Positions 1 through 11,913 of a DNA stretch of 64,000 nt are shown here, piece by piece (the stretch's first letter is position 1; each line of letters begins with the position of its first letter). The notes under the pieces were generated by a model. It worked only from the letters and a program-made list of their open reading frames with translations, made no database searches and was not told where the DNA came from. The translations under genes and the position numbers were made by a program. Origin of the DNA: Cricetomys ansorgei (taxonomy: Eukaryota > Chordata > Mammalia > Rodentia > Nesomyidae); assembly GCA_026225945.1 (NCBI GenBank), contig JAMJFZ010000770.1, positions 2,419,501 to 2,483,500 on the forward strand, given 5' to 3'.

Positions 1-599
1 TACTTTATAATTCTGTTGATTTGAAAGCAAACTGCCATAAAGCAGAAGAGTCTGGAGAAAAAAAAAATTACATACAAAGTACACAAACTACACAAAAAGG
101 GTTGGTATTATTATCTATCATCAAATTTGTTAGTCAGAGTTCTGCCACTATAACAAACACCTGAGTAAATCAATTTAAAAATGTTTGTTTGGTTCATAAA
201 TTTGAAGGTTTTGGTGCTTTATCCATTGCCCTTGCTAGTCTGGAACTTCTGATGAGTTAGCACATTGAGGCAGGAGGGCAAAGGAAAGTAAAGCATGGCA
301 AAACAAGGAAAACAGCACAGTTTGTGGAGATGAGAGCATGTGGCAAAGGCTTTTTCATGTGGCAAATGACCAGGAAGCAGAGAGGCCTGGCCAGAACCGA
401 AAGCTGATCTATTCTTCAAAGGCCTGCTGTGGCCTACTTCCACTAGTTAGGCCCCATGTCCCAAAGGTTCTACAACATTCAAGATAGCAACAGCTAGAAA
501 ACAGTTGTTCAAATACAGGAGCCTCTGAAAGGTATTTCATAGTCAAACTACACCAGAACCCCTCAATACAGGACCCTAAATGGGGACATTGAGGATCCA

Positions 600-1075
600 A
601 CCCATAACTATATAAAACAAATGATTCCTTAAAGTACCAACTTGAAACAGCAGTAAACTTTGATCTTCTCCTACAGTTCTGTTGGTCAAGAATCATTCGG
701 GAGAAACTTAGGCGAGTGGCTATAACTTCGCTTTTGGGATTTTGCTGTCCTATACTTGGTCTGGGCTCAGTCATCTGAAGGTTGATGAATTTGATTATTC
801 TCCTTTCAAGATGACTCACTCTCACAGATGGCATGCTGGCTCTTTCTGCTGGCAGGAGACTTCCATTTATTTCCATAGGGGTGCTCCACAAGACTGCTCT
901 TAGCATTCTTTTATGATGGCAACTGGCTTTCTTCAGAGTGAGTGATCCAACAGAGAACAAAGTTAAGCTACATCTGTCATGACGGGTTGCAAAGTCACAA
1001 AACCATTTATTTAATATTTTATTTAAAACACAGGAGGACAAATCATAGAAGCTACATTGGTGACTGGCTACCACA
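600..1075 (-). mobile_element. MLT1-type MaLR LTR (old, solo)
   Basis: Read on the minus strand the segment follows the MLT1 LTR layout: GGATCACTCACTCTGAAGA, AAGCCAGTTGCCAT, CCTCCTGCCAGCAG, GAGTGAGTCATCTTGAAAGG, CTTCAGATGACTGAGCC, then TTCTTGACCAACAGAACTGT and the decayed polyadenylation region. MLT1 is a placental-wide non-autonomous ERVL-MaLR. By chance the element leaves a 223-codon open frame on the minus strand (409-1080), which is not a gene. The element edges are approximate. Confidence 0.75.
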
Positions 1076-1080
1076 GACAC

Positions 1081-2227
1081 AGATCCTATGATGCTAGGCT
1101 GGAGGACCTAAAGACTGTCTAGAGCAACCTACTTTCAACAACTAAATTTACCAGTTAATAAGTATAAAATGTAGTAATATAATCTAAAATCTCTGAATTC
1201 ATTCTTCTGGTCTTTAAAGCCCAGGTCCAGTGATGTTCACCACTATGCATGTGACTGTGACTCTATCGTTTCCCATCCTAATGATGGAGAGGTGGTTCCT
1301 TGTACACAGAGTTCCAACCAATAGGCTGTGAAATAAATGTGTAAGACTTCTCAGCTGAAGCGTTACATGCCCATGTGATATTCTGTGTTTGAATTTTCTT
1401 GCACAGTATCCACAAAGCCCACATTCTAAGAAGCATAGCTGCCACTACAGAATTATGGCACTTCCATTAGCCTCCACTGCCAAGTAACCACAAGGAGGAA
1501 ATGTAGTGTAAGGTCATGGGCGCCATAGTGATCTTGGTATGAGCAACAGTAAACTGTCTTATTCTTTGGCCATGGTGATTTGATGTCTGCTTGTTATAAC
1601 ACAATAGCCAGACATACTCTAACTCACAAAGTAAAGAAATAATATCTACTTTAAGAATAAAATTAGAAATCATATTTCTAAGTTCCTAATGGTACCTAAC
1701 ACATTATAATAGATCATGATAGGTGCCTACTGGTCCTTGAATCTTCTGAAAGTCACCCATCTCCTCATTAACAAGAAACTAGAAAAAAAATTGTTCACTG
1801 AATAACTTTCAAAGGTGAAAGTGACAAAAGTCATGAAATTCTCATATAGAAAGAAGCCAATAATTATTCATTTTTTGTCTTCTCTCCCTTTAACTGTGAC
1901 CATAAGTGTTTCAGAAAGTCTTTATCCTCCCACAGGCATGCCACATTCCAAGATCAATATCCCTGGGAAACTGATAGGCTGGGGTTATTTGGTGGGTCCA
2001 TCAATAACATTTTTGTTTAATTTACTTACTTATTTTACTTAATTTCTCATTTTTACTTAATTAAAAATAATTTGCTTAATTTTTACTTGATAATAAAATG
2101 TAATTGCACATCAGTAATAAAAATGGCTTCATTAAAGAACTTACCAATGCTGACAATGATGTCATCTTAGTTTTACCCTGAGCCATTATTTCCTTACAAA
2201 TAAAGAAAATTCACTTCACCTCTTCAT
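1081..2227. other. intron, no gene seen
   Basis: AT-rich sequence without a recognisable exon. The part around 1200-1420 may be further old repeat on the minus strand, but I could not match it securely. From about 1990 to 2100 the sequence is T/A-rich with repeated TTACTTAATTT-like words. Confidence 0.5.
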
Positions 2228-2572
2228 GTATGGGGAAGCAGTGTCTGTTTGTATGTGTGTAATGTACATGTGCATATGTATATTACAATACACTCACCCA
2301 GGCATGTGTGTTTGGAAGCCAGAAGTATCTGATGTTACTCAATCACTGCTCCATCTTATTTTTTGAAACAAGGTCTCTCACTGAACCTGAATTCATCAAT
2401 TAGACTACACTATTTGGCCAGCAAGCCTCTGAGGTTACAACTATCTCTGTAAGCACTGGGCTCACAGGAGCATATATCCATGCTCAGTTATTCATATGGG
2501 TGCTAGAGATCTAACATAGGTCCTCCTGCTTTTACTGAAGACTTTCACCCACTAAGCCATCTATCCCCATAG
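2228..2572 (-). mobile_element. B4 SINE
   Basis: The minus strand carries the tRNA/ID-like head (plus strand ends CACTAAGCCATCTATCCCCA), the B1-related body (plus strand has GAAACAAGGTCTCTCACTG and TTTGGCCAGCAAGCCT), and a TG/ATG-rich tail at 2245-2300. That order is diagnostic of B4. The copy is heavily diverged, so it is old. Confidence 0.8.
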
Positions 2573-4044
2573 TTCATTTGCTTCCAGTTTAATGTTGTTA
2601 AGGACTGTAAATGCTACTTTCTTTTTAATCAGCTCTTTCATCTCACAAAAACCTGTGTAAGATGCAGTGATCTATGGTCTCTAAATCCAATAATTGAAAA
2701 GGATGGCATATAACTGGATCTATTAATGAATGAATAAGAGACAATAATAGGAATCATTTCCTTTACAAGAATCCAGATGCCTCGAAATATGTCAGTAGTC
2801 ATCACACACTTCACTCCCAAGAGATTTAATGATGGGTTTGTAATGTGCTTTTAACAAACTACCACAGCTCAACAATACTTCATTGAAAAGCTTATCATAA
2901 TTCACATGCCTACGTCACAAAATGTAGCACCAGGATACTGGTGTCAGTGGAATGTGACTTTTCAGACACATGGTGGATCCTGATAATCAGGTGTTCTTTA
3001 GTCACTCTTTTTCATTGACGGAATCCCAACAATGGCCAACAAGTCTACTGTGGAATAAAAAAGGTAGAGCAGCATGCATTTACTTGTTCTCCCTTTTTTC
3101 AGGGCAGATGAGAAAATAAATTGTGAAAATCTATTCTGTGTTCCCAGCTATAAATAAAAATGAAGGTAAATAAAGAGCAGGGTGACACTGTTTCAAACGA
3201 ATTGCTACCTGACAGCCCAACCCACTTTCCAATATGTTCCCTATGCTGTGGAATAAATGTATAGGTGTTTCATGTTGCTTAGTCATGGTGAACAGCATCC
3301 TACTGCTGACAGCAGTCAAAAGAATATCACAATGTCAAATTCTTCTCCACAGTAGCCATTCGGTTACCTGTTCAAGGTTAAGCACTGTGCTCCAGGATCC
3401 ACCCAAGGCTTCACCAACTGGTATGCCTGACTTCATGCACTTATATAAAAGTAAACTCATAATCAAACATTTTAAATCAGCTTCTAATGTTATGGAAGTT
3501 AAAAATAAATTATACATCAAATAAAGTACATGAATATAATGTACGTGACAATTCATAGTGTATCAGTTGTGTTGTATAAAGTTATCCTCCTTTTGAAGCA
3601 TGAAAATCCTTTTATTACAATCACTGGTTGCTATTTGTTTGTCTTGGGTTTTGTGATTCAATGATTCAAGTACTGAGCTCCAAAGCTACAACCATGAACT
3701 CAAAGTCCAAGATCTGGTTACCTCAGATCTTCCTAGCACAGAATTTCTTGACTATAGAATGAGAATAACAATTCTATTGACACAACAAAAAAATGTAAAT
3801 AATTATACTTGAAAGCAAATTGTAACAATTGTAAGATAGATGGCATATAAGATAAAGGGTATTTTAATATATGTATCAAACACCTGGATTATTACTAAAT
3901 GGAATAAAAATTGATTTGTCACTACACATTCTGCATTATTCATGTGATGCCTAACAGATTTATCAAAATGATAATGAAGTTAAATCAGAAATATATGCCT
4001 CATCTTATACATGCTGTGTTTCTTGTTTAAATTTAACAATTTAT
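2573..4044. other. intron, no gene seen
   Basis: Unique AT-rich sequence. Open frames are short and overlap each other on both strands, with no splice context or protein resemblance I recognise. No repeat family was recognised. Confidence 0.5.
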
Positions 4045-4232
4045 AGGACAAGTAAGATAGCTCAGTGGGCAAAGTCAACTATAATGTATACTTTGTGGCC
4101 TCAGAACTCACATAAAGGTAGGAGGACAGAACTAACTTCACAAAATTACCCTTTGCTTTTCACAGGTACTCCATGGCACTCATACCACAATAATAATTAA
4201 TAATAATAATTAATAATAATAATAATAGTAAT
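4045..4232 (+). mobile_element. tRNA-derived SINE (RSINE1/B2-like) with AAT tail
   Basis: The head AAGTAAGATAGCTCAGTGGG is a degenerate tRNA-type A box, CTCAGAACTCACATAAAGG holds the B-box area, and a variant of the GTACTCCATGGCACTCAT block precedes the tail. The tail has become an (AAT)n/(AATTAAT)n microsatellite at 4188-4232. I am sure of the class; the exact family name is uncertain. Confidence 0.65.
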
Positions 4233-4339
4233 GAAACTTGAAGAATTTTATTGAATGATGCTTTTGAGGAAAGAGTCCCTCCCTCTAATTAGTTTAAATA
4301 ACATATAGAAACACACATACGTAACCTGCTTCTATAGAG

Positions 4340-4495
4340 ATATTATGAGATTTTTCTATCCATCATTCCATTTGTCCTTAAATATCCCCACTGTTTAAAA
4401 GGAAACCAGGGCTTAGATTAAATAATACTTTACTCAAAAATCATACAATGAGGAAGGACGGAGGTTAAATTCAAACCCAGCCCAGTCCAGCTTCA
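4340..4495 (+). mobile_element. MIR remnant
   Basis: TATCCCCACTGTTTAAAAGG, AACCAGGGCTTAGATTAAAT and GGTTAAATTCAAACCCAG follow the order of the MIR core and 3' half (tatccccattttacag, gaaactgaggc, gattcgaaccca). MIR is an ancient mammalian tRNA-derived SINE. The copy is very diverged. Confidence 0.55.
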
Positions 4496-4913
4496 GAACA
4501 GACATTAAATGTTCTTACATACAGGCTTTTAGTATACAAAATATACTAAAAGATTAAAGAAAATGAAAATATGCCCAAAGGAGTTGACATAGAAGTAGGC
4601 AGAGCGTCTCTGGATACATTGGTTTCTATGAAGAAATAATTTGTTGTGTGCTCACAAGGAACCATCTCTAGAAAATTTCTCTGAAATCAAACAACTTGCT
4701 ACCTAAAACAGACTAAAAAAGTACAGTTGGTTTCTAAAGTAGGAACATACATTGAGACTTTTATCTGTTACTTTGTAGGTCATGAAAATAAATTTGGTCA
4801 CAAGTTCCTGGAATTTGAGTTTCATCCTAGGGGAAATTAAGATACACCAACAACAGTGTTTCCAAAATTAATGTCATGATAAAACAGGTTCTGCACATAA
4901 AACTGTGATAGAT

Positions 4914-5031
4914 GAATGGAAAACAGCAACTGTTAGCAGTGGGATTGTCAAAGATGATTCCTGCTTCTCCTGGAATGGAAGCAAGCAACTGATAGTAGTG
5001 GAATTGTCAAAGATGATGTTAGTTTCTCCTG
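4914..5031. repeat. 59-bp tandem duplication (2 copies)
   Basis: Two head-to-tail copies, 4914-4972 and 4973-5031, both starting GAATGGAA, sharing GTCAAAGATGAT and ending TTCTCCTG. By eye they agree at about 80% of positions. The period is not a multiple of three, so the open frame across it does not encode a repeated peptide. It looks like an old local duplication. Confidence 0.8.
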
Positions 5032-7344
5032 CCCAAGTAGGCTGGCTTGGGCTTGAAGCCACCTTTGAAGATGAATTCTTTATTTTGACAGCATCAAGAA
5101 TGGGTTACCTTATTGATGTTAATCAATCTAAGGATTCAAAAGGCTTACATGTTTTTTATTATCTGGCCCAGAACCTGAAATGTTTGTTTTTCCATTTTAC
5201 TAGGTGACATATCAAGATCAAATAGATCTAGAGCAAATCTTTTTGTAGACATGACATGAACAGAAGGAGATTTTTTAACATCTATGATCAAAAATTATTT
5301 ATAGTAAGGTAGCATATTTTAAAGCTATGAATATGTTTCCAGTAAATATGATAAAATCCAAAATAAAAAATGAATGCAAAAAAAATCAATTAAATCTTCA
5401 CTATTCCCTAAATCTTTCCCATATATATTTTTTGCTACTTGGATTATCATTTTTCAAAGAAGCTAGCACAAAGCCAAAAGAGTTTAACTAACCATTAAAC
5501 ATTATAAATTAACTCAGCCAAGATACACATAAAATCAAAAGTAAACTGCCCATCTCTTCTCTGTCTCTCCAGCTCCTAAAAAATGAAAAAATTGCATTAC
5601 TCTTAGATAAAACAAAATCATCATCTGAGTCACACCAAATAACTTGATTAAGACTAGAATCAAATTTGAAAATGATTGAAGCAGATACTATTACCAACCT
5701 TTTTGCAGACATTAAAAAATTTTTATTTTAAAGATTTAGTTGTTGCTCTTCAGTGCTGTTTATCAACAGCTGAACTTTAAATGGATGAAACCAATTTATA
5801 TTGTATTATTTAACCAGTTTATAATTAAACACTCACATGAAGTAATTATTTTAATAAATAAAACCAAAACTGGGTTTGGTAGTAGGGTCTTCATTAGAGT
5901 TGGGACGCATTCCACAGAAATTTTATAGAACAATGCCTCCAAATCTTGGCCACATTTTAGAATCACCTATGTCATCAGAGGAGCTTTTTAAAATGTCCAC
6001 ACGAGTTCTACACCTGCAGAGCCTGAAAGTGTGGTAAGGCTGAGCACAGGGATTGTTCCATTCTGAAACTATTCTCATATTTGGCAAAGATGAAATTGCT
6101 ACTGTGGAAGCATGGGAGGGAAAGTTAAGCTTGATGACATTTCAGATAATTCTAAGGTTGTTCATCATGTGTCCCTTGCATAATTTACACTACATCAAAC
6201 CTTAAGATTCTTTGGATATGTAACTTATGAATACATTATTGCTATCATATTGTTTGCTGAGACAAAGTGTCAAAAAACAAAGGGAATTCCACTATGATTT
6301 GTATTTCTTCTTCAGGTTCTGATCATATACTGAAGAGACATCATTCAATGTATTCAACTATTAACTATCTACTAAGCTTCCACTACAATTTTATAAGCAC
6401 TGAATAATCAGTGAATTAAGTAGAACTTATTGGAATTAAGTCAGAGCTTATTGGAACTTGAAGGTTAATACAATATATAAAGGTGAAGTTTGAGATTATA
6501 TCCACTGACAAAGAAGGGGTCATGATGCTGATTTTTTTTTAATTTCAGTGCAAAAGTTTGTATCTCACATATTTTCTTAAGAAAAATAAATATTACTGAA
6601 ATTTTAAACTTCTGAAAGATGGCATATGTATGTATACATATACAAATATATAGAATATAAAGGAATCTTTGTAGGAGCAGTCAGCCCCTCAACCAAGACT
6701 TAAAAAAAAAAAGTGAACTGTTTTAAAGTGACTCAAGATATATTGAGAGTTTATACAATTTTGATTACATTCTCAATAACTTATATCAATTTACCCAAAA
6801 TACAAGCTTGCTGGTAAATTATGCTCATTCTACTGGATAGAAATATGAAAAGATACTGATCAACAAGCATTCGTTTGCTAAATTCCACTTCAAGAAAATA
6901 AACTTTTTATTTACTAGAAATAAAGCAGATTCTAGAGAGGCACAGCCATGTAACAGAGCCAGAATGATAGGAAGACTGGTTATATGAGACACAACATCTG
7001 GTCAGCTATTTTAGTTCAGTATACCCAAATTTAAGCAAAAAAGCACACAGTTATGGGAAAGGTGGCTTATGCTGTTGAAAAGTAATACCTACTGCTCTGT
7101 TGCCATGCTTATGCCCCCAAATGAAATCTACACCCATTGATTGACTTAATTAATCTCCATTACTGGGTTCAGGATTGATTAGGGGCAAGTACTGAGCTAG
7201 AAGTGTGTTCCTTGTTCCCTATTTCTAACACTATATATAAATCACATCAGTGATCAAATTAGAGCCAATATTCAGTGTGTTAATAATAAATTGTGTTAAC
7301 TTGAAGGATTAAAGTCTACAGAGTCAACTGTTTGGTACAATACA
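5032..7344. other. intron, no gene seen
   Basis: AT-rich sequence with a MER5-like remnant (5931-6060). A small 21-22-bp imperfect duplication lies at 6413-6454 (GAATTAAGTAGAACTTATTG / GAATTAAGTCAGAGCTTATT). No exon or RNA gene was seen. Confidence 0.5.
5931..6060 (+). mobile_element. MER5-like hAT DNA transposon remnant
   Basis: AATCTTGGCCACATTTTAG, AGAATCACCT, GAGGAGCTTTTTAAAATG and the following CACACGAGTTCTACACCTGC follow the MER5 order (…gcacattagaatcacctggggagcttttaaa…). MER5 elements are non-autonomous hAT-Charlie transposons found across placental mammals. The edges are approximate. Confidence 0.5.
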
Positions 7345-7505
7345 CAGTTATATAGTAGTAGTAATAGTTATAGTAGTCATAGTAGTAGTACATGAGACAA
7401 GGCTTTATAATTAAATGTATGTGTGTGCTTGTTTCTGTATGTGTGTGTGTGTATGTATATGTATGTGTATGTATGCATACATATAAACATACATATATAT
7501 AATGT
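7345..7505. repeat. TAG and TG/TATG simple repeats
   Basis: A degenerate (TAG)n tract at about 7352-7390 is followed by an alternating purine-pyrimidine tract of TG, TATG and CATA words from about 7418 to 7505. Nothing else is visible in this stretch. Confidence 0.8.
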
Positions 7506-7993
7506 TGAGGGCTGATGATACCTAGGCTGTGGATGTAACCAGCTTGACAAAAATCCTGGTTTTTCCCTTTGCTAGGAATCTGAAACCCACCAACTGCTTT
7601 GCCCCTTTCTCATCTTTACTGTATGGTGACAAAAGTCTCTCATCAATAATATTGTCTATTTGGTCTAATAGTGAAAACTCAAAACAATTCCTGGGCTGGC
7701 TGGGAGAAAACATTCCCATCTCAACTCTAAGTAATTGTAACAGTCTTACTGGCCTTCAGGTTTTTGGCATGTGTGAAAACTATTCATGCTTTCTGTAGAT
7801 ATATAAAAATTATTCTTGGTAAAACTGATCTTCCCATAGAGACAAAGCCATAGTCAAGATCAGAAACGAGGTCTAGACAGTATGTCAGAAAGCTTAAAAA
7901 AGCAAATAAATAATTCACCCCTGAATGCCTGCCCCTCTTGTATTGTAGCAAGTATACAGACCTAAAATTCAGCTATTCATTAATAGACTATTG
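7506..7993. other. intron, no gene seen
   Basis: Two overlapping opposite-strand frames (about 65-89 codons) occur around 7522-7798 but show no domain, splice or promoter context. I treat them as chance frames. Confidence 0.4.
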
Positions 7994-8414
7994 TGTTAAG
8001 ACCCCCACAAAAACTAATCTTGAAGATCAGAGGCCTATAGCTAGGAGGGGATGAACAGTCTTGCAATGATGTATGCCTGAACACCCTGCATTCTGTTAGA
8101 TAAGAAGTTAGCAGTCTTGCTATTTCAGTCAGGACAGGTCTCTGTATGGAGGGGAGTCTTGTAATTTTTCCCTAATGTGCACATTGTTAATTTTACTCTC
8201 ATAACTTTCCTACTTCTAATTTCTTTATTTTTATTATTAAAAGAAGTGCTTCAACATACAAAAGTGCGTCTATGCATATCATTTAAGGCACAAAAGACGT
8301 AAGTTCCATAAAAGAGTGAAATACTGTGTTCATTTATCTTAACTTCATTGTTTATCCTCCTTCGTGGAGACTGAGGAACTTCGTGCGGACCAGAGCTAGA
8401 TTCCGACTCCCACA
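7994..8414 (+). mobile_element. solo LTR, ERV2-like
   Basis: The segment starts TGTTAAGACCCCCACAAAAA and ends TAGATTCCGACTCCCACA, so it has the TG...CA ends of an LTR. The 3' part (GTTTATCCTCCTTCGTGGAG, CTTCGTGCGGACCAGAGC) resembles the R/U5 of rodent ERV2 LTRs. No second LTR or internal region flanks it. I could not find a clean 6-bp target duplication (left CTATTG, right ATATAA). Confidence 0.6.
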
Positions 8415-8706
8415 ATATAACTTTAAATATTATATGTTATAATATATATTATATATTTATGTATTTATCCCATTGTAGGCAAGTTGTATTTTAAGTGAAG
8501 TAAAATAAACACCTAACATTCAGACAATAAGACTACTTATCTAGGAAGCTACATTTCTTAGTTTCTTGTTTTTGTTTTAGGATTATGTCTTCCAAATTCC
8601 ACTTGTGGAAACCTGGGCTTCTTCCTTACAAGATGGCCAGTTGTTACTTTTGAAGAAAGCCAACTTCAAATCAGCAAATGAAATGTCAATGTCATCTACC
8701 TTTTTG

Positions 8707-8708
<2 letters not shown>
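8415..8708. other. intron, no gene seen
   Basis: AT-rich start (TATATTATA words at about 8428-8465), then unique sequence. No gene or repeat family recognised. Confidence 0.4.
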
Positions 8709-8746
<38 letters not shown>

Positions 8747-8880
8747 AGGCACTAATTTATAGAAAGTCAGAAAACAAATTTCTGGAGTGCATCTTCTCCT
8801 TTCAGTACATGGATTCTGGGGATGGATCTCTGGTTTTAAGGACTGAATTGAAAACACTTCTACAAACTGAATCATCTTAG
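8709..8880 (-). mobile_element. tRNA-derived SINE (RSINE1-like) with (GT)n tail
   Basis: A (GT)18 tract at 8709-8744 is followed by AGAAAGTCAGAAAACAAATT, GCATCTTCTCCTTTCAGTAC and ATGGATTCTGGGGATGGATC. This is the reverse complement of a tRNA-derived SINE body with a CA-rich tail. The tRNA head is truncated. The uninterrupted GT run is likely polymorphic. Confidence 0.65.
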
Positions 8881-9420
8881 TCCCTACGACTTTATCTTTT
8901 TAAAATCAATCCTTTCTCCTTTCAGTGATCAACAACATATTAAAAACTATATATGTAAAGCCAAAAATCATGACTGAAATAATATGGTATACTAATGTTT
9001 GTTTTGTTTAGTTTTCTTACATTACTGACTTTAAAATTGACCGGAATTTGTGTTTAAATCTATTAATTTGGAAACTATGGTGTTGGGGGTTCATTGTTCA
9101 CAATGTTATTCTCACTTTAAGAAGCAAGTCAACTGGTTCTGTTATAGTATAATTAACTATTTCAAGGACCCTCTTCTGAGCTCCTTCCCCTTTCTAGTTC
9201 CCTTGTTTGTGCTCTTGTTCTTCCCAAAAATTCTCACTGGTAGATCTTTTCTATCTTATGTAGCACAAACTCTTTTCTGCGTAGGGACTACAACTTCCTA
9301 GCCTAACATTCTCATAAAATTTAATCTCCTTATCATAGCTTCTCCTGGAAAAACAATACTATAGAATTCTAGTAAGTAAAGCAATTCAATAATCAGGAAA
9401 GTAACAAGTACCTTTGAATG
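8881..9420. other. intron, no gene seen
   Basis: Unique sequence; an 83-codon plus-strand frame at 9050-9301 is hydrophobic but lacks any family signal or splice support. No repeat recognised. Confidence 0.4.
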
Positions 9421-9962
9421 AAACTTAATAGTGAGAGATAAGGAGTACGACAAATTTCCTGGTAGACAAGTAAATAGGGATAGGGACCATGACTAGATAA
9501 TAAAGGAGAATTTCCAAGAGAGCCAGATTTTTCCTCAACCTCCTGACTTGAGACAAAAGTCTGGCAGCTTTTGTCCACCACCATCTGGCCCCCTGCTGAT
9601 GGACCAGTTCAACAAATTCTAAGACCTCATCAGGACACGTCACCCAACAGTTCTGGCAAATCAACCATCTTAGCTGTTTTCAAACTGACCAACCTTAAAT
9701 TATATATTTATAATTTATAAATATATTAAAAATGTATAAAAATATATAATTTATAAATACATAAGGGAAATTCTTCAAAGGCTTTAAAACTCCCAGCCCT
9801 AGAAAAGAGACTGGAAATTTTGGCTTCCTGAATCATCCCTCTGTTTCACAGAGGGTCTTTTCTCTGTGTGTCTGCTACATGTGTGTTCCCTCACCTCCAA
9901 TAAAAGACTTTCTTAACTGATGATTTCACTACTGTTACCTGTTGCACATCAGATTTTCCAGC
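9421..9962 (+). mobile_element. candidate LTR (ERV1-like)
   Basis: The 3' part has the order expected of an LTR: a TTTAAAACTCCCAGCCCT promoter-like block, a CTGTGTGTCTGCT stretch, CACCTCCAATAAAAGACTTT (polyadenylation signal) and a terminal GTTACCTGTTGCACATCAGA. An AT-rich insertion of TTTATAAATATATT words interrupts it at 9698-9763. The 5' edge and family are uncertain. Confidence 0.4.
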
Positions 9963-10143
9963 CTTTTAGTTATTTTCCTGGCAGAGAAAACAAACTCAAT
10001 CTAGACTGTATCAATACACTGTATTTCTAGTCTATGTAGAGAGACTCCAAAAGAATTTATTTGATCCAAATCAACCATTTAAGTCACTGACTAACATTTT
10101 GAATCAATATCTTGACATGTATCCTGAAATTATATTTTCTTGG

Positions 10144-10442
10144 GGTTGGGGTACACACAAATTGTGTGTACATGTATATATAGAGGTCAGAGGTCAACCA
10201 TCAGAGTCATTCCTCCTATACCACTAAACTTGCTTCTTGAGACAGGGTCACAATCTGAATTGGAACTCACCAGGTAAGCTAGGCTAGCTGGCAGAGAACC
10301 CCAGGATTTACCTGTCCCCATTTCCTCATTTTGGGATTAATTATAAACAGCATATCTGGCTTTTAAAATGTGGACTCTGGGGATGAAATTCAGGAATTCA
10401 TGTTCACAAAGCCATTACTATAATGACTGAATTATCTCCATA
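10144..10442 (-). mobile_element. B4 SINE
   Basis: On the plus strand: a TG-rich tail remnant, AGAGGTCAGAGGTCAACCAT, TTGAGACAGGGTCACAATCT, GGAACTCACCAGGTAAGCTA, GGCTAGCTGGCAGAGAACCC, then TGAATTATCTCCATAG as the end of the ID-like head. That is a reversed B4. It is diverged but complete in order. Confidence 0.8.
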
Positions 10443-11733
10443 GCTGTAAATCATATTTACTAACAAATGTTCATTAGTTGAATGTCTTCCAGTGCTATTT
10501 CTAAGAATAGAAGGATATTGTTTTATTATTATTATTTTATCTATTTCATCCCTAAACAATTAGCACTTATCATGATCCCAGGGGTGCCAGCTGTGAGAAA
10601 CATTCCCAGTGGCATGAAACTGAAATGAGAACTATACTCCAGCCTGTCTCCTGTCATGATGGGATGCTCATTTAGGGAGTGAAATTTTTCCACACAGGCT
10701 GTAAAACAGCAAATTCAAGCTAGACTTCACATATCTAGATAATTTACACCTCAGGAAGAGAAATAAATATCAGAGCCCAAAATATTCAGATAAGAATAGA
10801 AAAGGGCTAAAAATTACATGAATAATTGAAAAAAAACCTGTTTGTATGACCAAAATCATCAATAGCAGGACTTAGGCAGAAACAAGAGTCATGAAAGTAA
10901 ATAAAAAGAGCTCAAAGCCACAAATGAGATTCTTTCTAATTCAAAGAAAAAAAGAAAGAGGAAATTTCTCAGAGGACAAAAATAATAATAAGACAAGATT
11001 GCTTTAAATGTAATTCATTCATTCATAGCTAGAACAAAAGGCGTCAGAGAAAGGGAAGTATCCATGAAGCTTACCTCAAAGTACCTGAGGTAATTTTTAT
11101 TAGGTGAGGTGAAAGTAATCGTGGAATTATGGATGATGATAACAATATAGGAAATATATATGTGCATACCTATTTAAAGCCTCAAAATTATCACTTTGGC
11201 ATGTATACATGACTAAGTCTTGAAAATATATGTGAAAAGAGTAGATGTACTAATATTCTAGCACACATATTTGACAATGTTCTTTAAAAGGTCAGAAGCA
11301 ATATAAGGAAAGATATCTACTTATAGCCAGTCCCACTGCAACTAGCAAAACCCATAATGTTCTAGGTTCCTTATGCACTAAGCCTTCACAAGTGGAAAAC
11401 CAGTTAAGCCTAAAAAGCACAAAATGAGGTTCAGTGAGAGAACATGGACTTTCTTAAACCTCTAAATGTTTCTACCTTTAACCTCTATTTAGACATTTTT
11501 ATAAGCACAAGAGTTTTTAAAGCAGTGACAAAGCCTCTACGTATATTACAATGGTGGGAACTTTGTGTATTTGCGCAAACCCACAGAACACACAATGCCA
11601 TGGATGAACTCAATTATAAGCATTGTATTCTGTGTAATGATACTTAGCATAGAGAATATGAAAAATCTCTGTCCTCAGTTTTGCTGTAAGCTTAAAACTA
11701 TTCTTAAAATTCTTTAAAAATAAATTTATTGAA

Positions 11734-11800
11734 TTGTATTTGTAGCTCAGTGATATGTTTTCTAACATTAGCAAAACTTTTGGTTCAACTCCCCAAATAA
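11734..11800 (+). mobile_element. ID SINE remnant
   Basis: TTTGTAGCTCAGTGATATG matches the ID/BC1 start (tttagctcagtggtagag), and TTTTGGTTCAACTCCCCAAA matches its B-box end (ctgggttcggtccccag). The middle is diverged. ID elements descend from BC1 RNA, itself derived from tRNA-Ala. Confidence 0.5.
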
Positions 11801-11832
11801 AAATCAAGTCATTAGAAATAAACTTATTTACT

Positions 11833-11913
11833 ACTGCCATTTACTTACTATAGCATTAGTCACAGTTATTAACTGCCACCATTTACTTACTATAGCACTA
11901 ATTACAGATTTAA
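11833..11913. repeat. 39-bp tandem duplication
   Basis: Two copies starting ACTGCC (11833 and 11872) share TTTACTTACTATAGCA; the second carries an extra ACC after ACTGCC and a few substitutions. It is a local duplication in AT-rich sequence. Confidence 0.75.
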
